From an uncultured Lentisphaeria bacterium (GTDB taxonomy: Bacteria > Verrucomicrobiota > Lentisphaeria > Victivallales > Victivallaceae), in assembly GCA_903821255.1 (NCBI GenBank), contig CAIJKT010001083.1:1-8000 (forward strand): DNA of 8,000 nucleotides, read 5' to 3'. Numbering within the stretch: position 1 is the first letter of the stretch; every line of letters begins with the position of its first letter. The notes below the pieces were generated by a model that was given only the letters and a program-made list of their open reading frames with translations, did not search any database and was not told the origin of the DNA. A program made the translations under genes and the position numbers. This document shows, piece by piece, positions 1-6,118 of the stretch.

Positions 1-282
1 AGGTTGTATTGTATAATATATACAATACAAGAAATATAACGCAGAAAAAGCGTTTGTCAAAAACAAAATTAAAGAAAAATGAAACTTTTTTGAAGTATTT
101 CTCAAGAATTATAATTCGCACTGCTCCACTGAGCCATTACGTTTTGAAGCAGATTTTCATAATCAAACAGGACTGTCACATGACAGGCGCGTAATTAATC
201 CTTATTCAATTTAAGATAATTGTATTTGCATTTAAATCTTTGCGTATTAATGTAATAGGCGTTCTAAAGGAGGAAAATTAAA
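1..282. other. AT-rich intergenic region upstream of the zinc-ribbon gene
   Basis: This stretch is clearly more AT-rich than the rest of the window. It holds the palindrome at 4-30 and a short inverted repeat at 173-186 (CTGTCA, CA, TGACAG). An open frame from 9 to 194 has no ribosome-binding site and a composition like random AT-rich DNA, so it is not called as a gene. TTG-containing hexamers at 220-231 and AT-rich hexamers at 245-256 could be a weak promoter for the next gene, but no pairing has both good boxes and a 17-base spacer. Confidence 0.5.
4..30. repeat. Perfect 12-bp inverted repeat, possible operator
   Basis: Two perfectly complementary 12-base arms (TTGTATTGTATA at 4-15 and its reverse complement at 19-30) flank a 3-base ATA centre. 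The left arm and centre contain TATAAT at 12-17, an exact sigma-70 -10 hexamer on the plus strand, so a repressor bound here could cover a promoter whose -35 box lies before the window. The repeat is purely AT-rich with no T-tract after it, so a terminator is less likely. What it regulates cannot be seen, because the upstream side is cut off. Confidence 0.5.
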
Positions 283-702
283 ATGAAGACAAATTGTCCA
301 TTTTGCGACCGGAAATATGACTTAGGCAAAACCCCGCTCGGCGGTAAGGTTAAGTGTTTCGGTTGTAATAATTCATTTATTTTGCCGACATCAATTTCAA
401 TATTAAAAAGAGACAGCCACCCCACTGAAGATATTTCTAAAGCGCGGGCAGCGGCAATCTTAGCACAACAAAATCAGACAGCTCAGTCAAAAGACACTCA
501 GTCGCTTGGCAAATTCATTGCAGATTCCTTTACAATTGGAAGCCTGGTGGTTCCATTTATGCTGGCTGTCGCTGCCGTTGTCTGCTCCTTATACAAAATG
601 CCGCTTCAAATCGGAATAACCCTGCTGCTGGCCGCGGGGGTAATTATTTTGATACCGATACTGGCGAATCTCAGAGAAATAAACCGCAAACTGAAAAAAT
701 GA
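283..702 (+). CDS. Small zinc-ribbon membrane protein, function unknown
   Basis: A 139-residue protein. The N-terminus is a compact zinc ribbon with two CxxC knuckles (Cys5/Cys8 and Cys25/Cys28) separated by a short loop rich in Gly and Lys, the MJ0042-like or 'zinc-ribbon domain' style. A charged, Gln-rich linker (about 42-77) follows, then two hydrophobic helices at about 85-104 and 108-127, and a basic tail ending in KLKK. The protein is therefore probably anchored in the inner membrane with the ribbon and the basic tail in the cytoplasm. The start is supported by AAAGGAGG nine bases upstream of ATG at 283. Its codons are more AT-rich than those of its neighbours. It converges on the GH gene with 46 bases between the stops and shares no visible pathway with it. 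The ribbon could bind nucleic acid or protein; the sequence does not say which. Confidence 0.8.
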   Translation: MKTNCPFCDRKYDLGKTPLGGKVKCFGCNNSFILPTSISILKRDSHPTEDISKARAAAILAQQNQTAQSKDTQSLGKFIADSFTIGSLVVPFMLAVAAVVCSLYKMPLQIGITLLLAAGVIILIPILANLREINRKLKK

Positions 703-717
703 CTCTCCGCATTAAGT

Positions 718-742
718 CCGGCAGATTTTAATCTGCAACCGG
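718..742. terminator. Probable bidirectional hairpin between convergent genes
   Basis: GCAGAT (721-726) and ATCTGC (731-736) pair around a TTTA loop, and the stem can be extended by CCG/CGG across an AA-containing bulge. It lies exactly between the stop of the zinc-ribbon gene (702) and the stop of the GH gene (749), which suits a shared terminator. The following T-tracts are poor on both strands, so efficiency is uncertain. Confidence 0.45.
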
Positions 743-748
743 CATGAA

Positions 749-2287
749 TTATTTCGCGATTCCGGCCGCAGTCTGCGGCAGCGCAGTCGCCGCGACGATG
801 CACAGCAGTCCGTCGCCTGCCGCGCTTATTTCCACTGCCTCGATTTCCGATTCCGGGTGCGGGTTGGTCAACTCGACCAGGAACACCCCGTATTCATTGA
901 ACCGTTCGCTGAGAAATCTGACTGCCGGAACTGCCCCCGACGGCTGTGCTGTCAGAAACCAGTCCCGCAGATGCCTGCCGTTTTCCAGCGGCATAACTGT
1001 TTCCCTGCCATCGGCATAACGAAGTTTCAGTTCGCCAAGTATCTTAGTTCCCGACGGTACATACATGGCGGTCAGCAGAAAAGCGATTCCCGCAGTGCGC
1101 CCTCCGACCGGCAGCCGCAGCGAACTGCCGCTGATGCCGCGCCAGTCTGCCGTCGACAGCATTGCCGGATAATCCGAGCGCCGGAACTGGATTCCTTTAA
1201 TGACCGGTTCAGCCGGAACTTTTTTTACCAGTTCGTCGAGTCCGATGGCGATGCCTGCACGGGTGAACGTCCGCCGCTCCTCCGGATTCTTAACCGGCAA
1301 TGAACGGGTTCCCGCAACGGGAACCGCCGACTGCGGCTGCAAGGATACGTCATCAGCTATAATCGTACCCGGCTTATCCAGACCAATGATGAAGGCGACG
1401 CTGCCGGCCGGCGGACGCGGGAAATCCGCAGTCATCCGGTAGCGCTGAAATTCTCCGGCCTTGATTTGACCTAGCGGACAGTTCTTATAGACATTGCCGC
1501 TGCGGTCAAACACCGCCAGATAGGCTTCGACCGGCGCGGTTCCGGGATTTTTGAGCCAGGTGGAAAACTCGTAACTGCCAGGTTCGTTAATTTGCTGCTC
1601 AAAGAAAGCGTAGACCCGGCCTTTGCCGGAGCTGGACAATGCCAGCGCGTAACTGCCGCTGTGCCCCCCTTTGACCACTCCGATGCGCCCCTGGGGATCG
1701 TAGGTCCGGTCCCTGAACTGCCAGTTGGAGACGACGGCGTTGCCGAGTCCGCCCATGGCGATGTCGCCGCTGATTTCCTCGAATCCGCCGTTGGGGCAGA
1801 GTTCCGCCGCCACGGCTTCCGCCGCGATCACTTTTACTGGCTGGAGGCTGACCGCGAACAGCATTTCCTGGGCTCCGTCCGGGCGGCAGATATCACCCTC
1901 GCGGGTGAACTTGACGTCGCGGCCGTAAACGTCGGAGAGGCTGATGACGTTGCCGCCCAGTTGCCACCGGCGCGGCGAACTGGCCTGCCCCAGTGCGGTG
2001 AACCAGGTGCCGTCGGTGCGGCGGAAACTATGCTTCAGGTCGAAATATTTGACTTTAGGATCGTCGATCATTCCGGCGAATTCGCTGCATTTGCGCAACT
2101 GGTTCTGCATCGCCGCCAAAGTGGACAGCACCGGATTCGGAGTCAGGGTATAGTACGAGAAGAAGAAATCCTCGCCGAAACTGAAATATTTCTCAAAACC
2201 AAAATCGATGAACCAGAAGAACATTGCCGCCGTCAGCATGCTCTGTTTTTTGCGGTCGGCGATGGTATGCCACATCTGCTCGGTCTG
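749..2287 (-). CDS. C-terminal part of secreted glycoside hydrolase, after in-frame TGA
   Basis: This is the direct in-frame continuation of the segment at 2288-3964, cut from it only by the TGA at 2290-2288. It has 512 codons, residues 560-1071 of the joint protein. Its first residues, QTEQMW, carry the presumed catalytic nucleophile Glu562 (codon 2281-2279). To about residue 620 it completes the last strands and helices of the TIM barrel, ending in a TPNPVLSTLAAMQN helix typical of clan GH-A barrels. A short beta region follows. Residues about 720-877 form a galactose-binding-like CBM_4_9-type module (NGGFEE near its start, HSGSYALAL in the middle, DDVSL at the end). Residues about 890-1060 form a second beta domain (LPVGGRTAGIAFLLTAMYVP, YADGRETVMPL, NPHPESEIEAVEIS), often attached to PVC enzymes. 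The first internal ATG, at 2275, has no convincing ribosome-binding site, and a product starting there would lack the acid/base residue. It is most likely translated only by readthrough, or not at all. Confidence 0.75.
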   Translation of the reverse strand, partial: QTEQMWHTIADRKKQSMLTAAMFFWFIDFGFEKYFSFGEDFFFSYYTLTPNPVLSTLAAMQNQLRKCSEFAGMIDDPKVKYFDLKHSFRRTDGTWFTALGQASSPRRWQLGGNVISLSDVYGRDVKFTREGDICRPDGAQEMLFAVSLQPVKVIAAEAVAAELCPNGGFEEISGDIAMGGLGNAVVSNWQFRDRTYDPQGRIGVVKGGHSGSYALALSSSGKGRVYAFFEQQINEPGSYEFSTWLKNPGTAPVEAYLAVFDRSGNVYKNCPLGQIKAGEFQRYRMTADFPRPPAGSVAFIIGLDKPGTIIADDVSLQPQSAVPVAGTRSLPVKNPEERRTFTRAGIAIGLDELVKKVPAEPVIKGIQFRRSDYPAMLSTADWRGISGSSLRLPVGGRTAGIAFLLTAMYVPSGTKILGELKLRYADGRETVMPLENGRHLRDWFLTAQPSGAVPAVRFLSERFNEYGVFLVELTNPHPESEIEAVEISAAGDGLLCIVAATALPQTAAGIAK

Positions 2288-2290
2288 TCA
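2288..2290 (-). other. In-frame TGA at a conserved Trp position, possible recoding or nonsense mutation
   Basis: On the minus strand the codons read CCG ATC TGA CAG ACC GAG, giving P-I-stop-Q-T-E. Clan GH-A enzymes commonly have I-W-x-T-E on the strand bearing the nucleophile, so the expected codon is TGG and one G-to-A change explains the stop. The base after the stop is C; UGAC is among the weakest termination signals measured in Escherichia coli. Other Trp codons in this gene are TGG. Confidence 0.85.
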
Positions 2291-3964
2291 GATCGGCATG
2301 CCCGGCTTGGCCTCCCGGACAGCCGCCAGCAGCGGGGCGATGCCCCACCGTCCCTGATAAGCATGGATATTGTAGATATCGCAATATTGACCGGCGCCCA
2401 TCTTCAGCAGATCGAAAGGCATTTTCTGATCGCAGAGGGTGCCATAGCCGAATCCGCTGACCAGGATGCGGCAGCCGGGATCAGCCTTTTTCGCCGCCTG
2501 CCAGGAAGTCTTGAGCAGTTCAAAGTAATCCTTGGTCGTACCCGAGAAAGACGCGGGGGGACCGGGCGGATGCCAGTCCACTTCGTTCCAGATCTCCCAG
2601 TGGCTGACCCGGCCTTTGTAGCGGGACACCACCTGAGAGACGTAATTTTCCCAGTCGGCAAGCCGGGCCGGTTTGTGCCGGGCGGCCATGAAGGAATTCT
2701 TGTGACCGGGTTTCACTTCCGGGTCCGCCGCCCAGACCGGAGGGTCGCCGAGAATGCCGAGGCAGTTGACGCCGTTGCGTTCGGCGTCGGCCACCATTTT
2801 ATCGGCCAATGCCCAGTCGAAGCGCCCTTTTTCCGGTTCGATCATGTTCCATTTGAAGGCATCGCTCCGGCACCAGTGCAGATTGAGTTTAGCCAGCACT
2901 TCGGTGTGATCAAAAAGATGGTGTCCGAGATAATCGGCAAACCGGCCGTCTTTGACTTGCGGATCGGCGGCCGGAATAACGGCATGAGTGAATTGCCAGC
3001 GCTGCTCTGCCCGGCCCGGTGCCGAAACAGTCATGTCCAGATCGTAAAATCCGGCCGACAGCGGCGGCGGCGACAGTTCGCAGGGAACCAGCAGGGAGCG
3101 GGGCGCCAATTCAAAAGTATATTCCCGGTCGGCGACCTTATTGCCGTCAATGTCGGATATCTTCAATTTGACGCTATATTTTATCGGAGCATTGGTGTAG
3201 TTGCTGGAGATCAGCGGCAGTTTTACCGGACTGCCGTTCACGGTAAATGATTTCTCCATATTCCAGACCGGCATCAGGACGGAAAAGTCATCCATGCCTG
3301 GAATAATCCGGTATTCCGCCCGGGCTAAATCATTGCCGGCGATAAAAGTGGTGTCCGGTCCGGCGGTAAACCCGGCGGACGGATCGGAGCTCAACTCCCG
3401 GTCCGGCAACTGCCGGGCTGAAATGCGCATGGCGCTGATTGCGAATGGCGCGCCGCGGCAAACCCGGAACTGCGCCGGCACCGGGCCGATCTCTCCGGGG
3501 AAGTCGCTGCGGCTCTTCAGTCGGCCGTCGATGTAGAGCCGCAGACCTTCTTTGCCCCAACTGCATGCAAGATTGACTGGCTTGCCCTGAATCAGCGCTT
3601 CCCGTCCGGTGTTGGCGTAGGCCGTTTTTGCATTGCCGCCGCGGGCGATGGCGAAGATGCCGCGGACGTTATTTTCTCCGCTGGGGGTATAGATTCCGAG
3701 GATCGTGCGTGCGGTCGAGGCGGCGAGCGGCTGCGCCGGAAACATCCCGAAGGCTGACGACCATTCGTTTTCAAATTCCGCCGCCGGTTTACTAGGGGTG
3801 GCGGTGAGTTCGACTGTACCTTCAGACGGGTTGACGATGCCGGGAGCATAAAAGCCGGCGAATTTCCCGTTGCAGTCGCCGGGTCCGGCATTCCTGACCA
3901 TCTGGCCCTGCCCGGTTGCCGCGGCAGTCAGGATGCAGCAGCATAACAGCGTATTTTTAATCAT
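2288..3964 (-). CDS. Secreted glycoside hydrolase, clan GH-A type, N-terminal part
   Basis: This 558-residue segment ends at an in-frame TGA. The start at 3964 is chosen over the upstream ATG at 4033 because it has GGAG five bases upstream and begins a clear Sec signal peptide (MIKN, then a hydrophobic TLLCCCILTAAA; cleavage near residue 18-20). Residues about 30-195 look like a LamG/concanavalin-A-like sandwich (ACSWGKEGLRLYIDGR). Residues about 200-350 look like an Ig-like beta domain. A TIM barrel starts near 360 (WCRSDAFKWNMIEPEKGRFDW, GDPPVW). The acid/base motif HWEIWNEVDW puts Glu461 at 2584-2582, and CDIYNIHAYQG follows. The layout resembles GH39/GH5-like retaining beta-glycosidases; family and substrate are not certain. 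The segment alone lacks the nucleophile strand and should be inactive. It lies 49 bases downstream of the pseudopilin and probably shares its transcript. Confidence 0.85.
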   Translation of the reverse strand: MIKNTLLCCCILTAAATGQGQMVRNAGPGDCNGKFAGFYAPGIVNPSEGTVELTATPSKPAAEFENEWSSAFGMFPAQPLAASTARTILGIYTPSGENNVRGIFAIARGGNAKTAYANTGREALIQGKPVNLACSWGKEGLRLYIDGRLKSRSDFPGEIGPVPAQFRVCRGAPFAISAMRISARQLPDRELSSDPSAGFTAGPDTTFIAGNDLARAEYRIIPGMDDFSVLMPVWNMEKSFTVNGSPVKLPLISSNYTNAPIKYSVKLKISDIDGNKVADREYTFELAPRSLLVPCELSPPPLSAGFYDLDMTVSAPGRAEQRWQFTHAVIPAADPQVKDGRFADYLGHHLFDHTEVLAKLNLHWCRSDAFKWNMIEPEKGRFDWALADKMVADAERNGVNCLGILGDPPVWAADPEVKPGHKNSFMAARHKPARLADWENYVSQVVSRYKGRVSHWEIWNEVDWHPPGPPASFSGTTKDYFELLKTSWQAAKKADPGCRILVSGFGYGTLCDQKMPFDLLKMGAGQYCDIYNIHAYQGRWGIAPLLAAVREAKPGMPI

Positions 3965-4013
3965 TGTTTCTCCGTTGGCTATGGTGGTGCGAAAAAGTGA
4001 TACAGCGAATTGA

Positions 4014-4841
4014 TTAATAGAAGACACCGTCATGTCTTACCCACATGCTTTTGTCGTTCCGATAGGTGGTTGCGTCAACCCACGGACCGTAAATCGGACT
4101 GTCGGGATTGGCCAGCAGCATGATCGCCGCGTTTTCTCCCTTAGCGCCGTTGGAAGGCCGCGTTCCGACCACATGCCCGTCAACAAAAACGCCATTGCAC
4201 TCGGAGTACCCCTGATGCGCAGGCCAGATGACCGGACCGTTTCCCGGAGCACTGTAGGAATTGTTGACTCGGAAATAGCCGAGCGGATTTATATCGCCGG
4301 CCACGCGGGTCGGCCTGGCGGATTCGATGAATATCACAGTACGGGACGCCGCGCGGCACATCGTTAAACGTATCGGCCTGGGGCCTGTTGACATGGCGGA
4401 AGACAGATACATGTAATTGAGGCCGTAATCAGAGATGGACCATTCCACCGCATCCGGATTGTTGGCGCTGGTGGAGGGATTGTCCCAGAAATCCTTGTAG
4501 TAGGAGGTGTTGCCGCTCGGCAACATACGCACTCTGGCCGGACAGGTCATCTGCTTTTTCGTGATGAATTTTGCTTTGGCAAACACCCCCGGCCAGAAAC
4601 TGCCTGTCGCGTTGCTGCCGGTATAGCTGGCGTCCGGGACAAACATATCATCGTAGCTGGAAAGGTAATTATGCATCGCCAGTCCCAGTTGTTTGAAGTT
4701 GTTCTTGCAACTGACGCTTCTTGCCACTTCCCTGGCTTTATTGAGCGCAGGCAGCAGCATTCCGGCGAGAATCGCGATGATTGCGATCACCACGAGGAGT
4801 TCGATGAGTGTAAAATTTTCTTGTTTCCGTTGCCGTTTCAT
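4014..4841 (-). CDS. Type II secretion / type IV pilin-like pseudopilin, Lentisphaerota type
   Basis: A 275-residue protein with a class III (prepilin) signal: a basic leader MKRQRKQEN, then [18 protein letters not shown] and LLPALNKAR. The prepilin peptidase site is N9/F10, with Glu14 at the conserved +5 position. The residue before the cut is Asn rather than the usual Gly. After the helix the region [22 protein letters not shown] matches the planctomycete/Lentisphaerota prepilin family. Near the C-terminus His209 and Asp221-Gly222 form a variant of the processing-associated H-X9-DG motif, here with 11 residues between. The start has AGGAG eight bases upstream and overlaps the stop of a 22-codon leader ORF as ATGA. 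The GH gene follows after 49 bases. Such proteins are highly multiplied in this phylum and often lie beside secreted enzymes. The role here may be in a secretion or surface-display pseudopilus, but this is inference. Confidence 0.9.
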   Translation of the reverse strand: MKRQRKQENFTLIELLVVIAIIAILAGMLLPALNKAREVARSVSCKNNFKQLGLAMHNYLSSYDDMFVPDASYTGSNATGSFWPGVFAKAKFITKKQMTCPARVRMLPSGNTSYYKDFWDNPSTSANNPDAVEWSISDYGLNYMYLSSAMSTGPRPIRLTMCRAASRTVIFIESARPTRVAGDINPLGYFRVNNSYSAPGNGPVIWPAHQGYSECNGVFVDGHVVGTRPSNGAKGENAAIMLLANPDSPIYGPWVDATTYRNDKSMWVRHDGVFY

Positions 4842-4906
4842 TTCAATATCTCCTGTTTAAATTTAAGTTCATACTTGCTGATTGTCAGATTTTTTTTAGC
4901 TTGCAT
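4838..4906 (-). CDS. 22-residue leader ORF translationally coupled to the pseudopilin
   Basis: ATG at 4906-4904 is preceded by AAGGAG with an 8-base spacer, the strongest ribosome-binding site in this minus-strand cluster. The frame runs 22 codons and stops at TGA 4840-4838, which overlaps the pseudopilin ATG in the classic ATGA arrangement. The peptide is Lys-rich (seven Lys) and soluble, begins [13 protein letters not shown] and ends KQEILK. It has no signal or membrane segment. The pseudopilin ribosome-binding site lies inside its last codons, so ribosomes finishing the leader can reinitiate on the pseudopilin. It resembles no peptide I recognise, and it has no run of one amino acid as classical attenuators do. 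Chance is possible for so short a frame, but the ribosome-binding site and the exact overlap together argue for real translation. Confidence 0.55.
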   Translation of the reverse strand: MQAKKNLTISKYELKFKQEILK

Positions 4907-4918
4907 GGCGTCGTCTCC

Positions 4919-4934
4919 TTAATTACGTTATTAA
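4919..4934. promoter_or_regulatory. Candidate LacI-family operator before the leader ORF and pseudopilin
   Basis: TTAATTACGTTATTAA is symmetric at 14 of 16 positions about a central CG. Even palindromes with a central CG flanked by A and T are characteristic of GalR/PurR/CcpA-type LacI-family operators. The site lies between the stop of the adjacent lacI-type gene and the ribosome-binding site of the leader ORF, overlapping the latter by two bases. I find no convincing sigma-70 promoter in this 43-base gap, so the site could act on a promoter inside the end of lacI or as a roadblock. Confidence 0.4.
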
Positions 4935-4949
4935 TCTGTTTCCTGCAAT

Positions 4950-5981
4950 TCAGGCGGAATTCCGCAAACATAGACTGGTTTTAAGTACCACGTGTCCGGG
5001 TTTGGTTTCACCGGCAATAATCCGCTGCAGCAGTTCGAAGGCGGCTTTCCCCTGTTCGGACGGAAGATTGTCAAAGGTGGTAATGGCAGGGGTGACGAAG
5101 CTGCTGACCGGAATATTGTCGGCGCCGGCCACGGCAATCTGTTCAGGAATCCGGCATCCATGGCTGTTTAGAACGGAAATGGCTGCAACCGCGGTACAGT
5201 CGTTGGCACAGACGATCGCATCCTCTTTAATGCCGCGCTGCCAGTATTCATTGATGAATTTCTCCGTTTTGGCATAATCAAAGTCAGCCGGGAAAACCTG
5301 ATCTTCGCTGAAAGGAATCCCCGCTTTTTGGAGGGCGGCGCGGAATCCGGCCAGCCGCTGCTCGGCCGGATAACTGGCTTTTACTCCGGCCAGATAGAGG
5401 AAATTGCGGCGTCCTTTGGTGATCAGGTGCTCGGTCAACTGGAACGATGCTTCGAAATTATTGATATTGATGCTGGGAATGCCGAACGCCGGATTAATTG
5501 AGATACCGACGAGATGACGGTTTTCGGCAACTAATGCTTCAAGCCAGCGTTCAGGCATTTCGAAGCCGTAATAGAGCAGACCGTCGATTTCCCGGGTCTT
5601 GAACCAGTCAAAAATCCGTTCCTCGGGCATCTCCGGCTTGTAAAGCTGCATTGTAAAGCGGTAACCGGCCTGATCGCAGGCCAGGGCAATGCCGCCAAGC
5701 ACCTGCGGCAGATTGTATTCGCCGAACGGCGTATGTTCATCGACGCCCCCCATGCTCTCGACCAGCACTCCGATATTCTTGACATGTGCGCAGTTCATCC
5801 GTTGCGCGTGAATGTTGGGACGGTAGTTGACTCTGTCGCATAATTCCAGGATTTGCTGCTGCAGCCTGGAACTGATACCGCTCTCCCTGGCTTTGCCGTT
5901 AAGCACCCGGGATACCGCCGTCTTGCTTACGCCAAGTTCCGCGGAAACCCTTGCCAGTGAATAGTTTTGACTTGATCTCAT
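4950..5981 (-). CDS. LacI/GalR-family transcriptional regulator
   Basis: A 343-residue protein of usual family length. Residues 8-28 (SLARVSAELGVSKTAVSRVLN) are the helix-turn-helix, and 53-63 (YRPNIHAQRMN) form the hinge helix. In the hinge, Met62 stands where the minor-groove Leu usually is. The rest is a periplasmic-binding-protein-like effector domain: GVLVES near 70, a GLLYYGFEMP segment, ICANDCTAVAAISVL, and VAGADNIPVSSFVTPAITTFDN near the end. These proteins are cytoplasmic homodimers that usually release DNA, or less often bind it, when a sugar is bound; the ligand here is unknown. ATG at 5981 has only a weak AGGG upstream. The gene is followed in the same direction by the leader ORF, pseudopilin and GH, so it most likely controls that cassette and probably itself. 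The family is certain; target and ligand are inferred. Confidence 0.93.
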   Translation of the reverse strand: MRSSQNYSLARVSAELGVSKTAVSRVLNGKARESGISSRLQQQILELCDRVNYRPNIHAQRMNCAHVKNIGVLVESMGGVDEHTPFGEYNLPQVLGGIALACDQAGYRFTMQLYKPEMPEERIFDWFKTREIDGLLYYGFEMPERWLEALVAENRHLVGISINPAFGIPSININNFEASFQLTEHLITKGRRNFLYLAGVKASYPAEQRLAGFRAALQKAGIPFSEDQVFPADFDYAKTEKFINEYWQRGIKEDAIVCANDCTAVAAISVLNSHGCRIPEQIAVAGADNIPVSSFVTPAITTFDNLPSEQGKAAFELLQRIIAGETKPGHVVLKTSLCLRNSA

Positions 5982-6003
5982 TAACTTTTGGCCCTGTATT
6001 TAA

Positions 6004-6023
6004 ACACTATACTTAACTAGTGT
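6004..6023. promoter_or_regulatory. Inverted repeat over the lacI-type promoter, possible autoregulatory operator
   Basis: ACACTA (6004-6009) and TAGTGT (6018-6023) are perfect arms with an 8-base spacer. The repeat covers the -10 box and the predicted transcription start of the regulator gene, an ideal place for repression. The centre is TT rather than the CG common for LacI-family sites, so another protein could bind instead. Confidence 0.4.
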
Positions 6024-6047
6024 AGTACGTGATCTTCATTTTGTCAA
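6019..6047 (-). promoter_or_regulatory. Sigma-70-like promoter of the lacI-type gene
   Basis: On the minus strand a perfect TTGACA (6047-6042) is followed after exactly 17 bases by TACACT (6024-6019), four of six matches to TATAAT. Transcription would begin near 6012, about 30 bases before the regulator start codon. The -10 box overlaps the inverted repeat at 6004-6023. Confidence 0.6.
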
Positions 6048-6118
6048 GATGTCAAGAATCAAATATTGAAAAAAATGACGCCGATACCGCGTTGAATGTT
6101 AATCCGCAATTGAATTAT

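Noticed and set aside
9..194. 61-codon plus-strand frame in the AT-rich start of the window
   Set aside because: No ribosome-binding site before the ATG, composition of random AT-rich DNA, and it begins inside the palindrome at 4-30.
749..2275. Independent gene starting at the ATG at 2275
   Set aside because: No convincing ribosome-binding site; the frame is continuous with the upstream segment; the product would begin after the nucleophile and lack a signal peptide.
2288..2290. Selenocysteine codon
   Set aside because: The expected residue is Trp, not Cys; only a four-pair stem follows, and no SECIS-like loop is seen.
2288..2290. Genome-wide reassignment of TGA to Trp
   Set aside because: The lacI-type gene and the zinc-ribbon gene end at TGA at natural protein ends, and Trp is otherwise TGG.
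1592..3250. Long plus-strand open frame of 552 codons opposite the GH gene
   Set aside because: It is in exact register with the minus-strand codons, so its stops correspond to sense TTA, CTA and TCA, which this GC-rich gene avoids. It has no ribosome-binding site and no recognisable domain, while the minus strand encodes clear GH modules.
3965..4033. Upstream ATG at 4033 as the GH start
   Set aside because: It would overlap the end of the pseudopilin gene, add 23 residues before an otherwise ideal signal peptide, and lacks the GGAG seen before 3964.
4954..4965. Palindrome GCGGAATTCCGC as an operator
   Set aside because: It lies within the last codons of the lacI-type gene (encoding RNSA-stop) and is short enough to be chance; the 4919-4934 site fits better.
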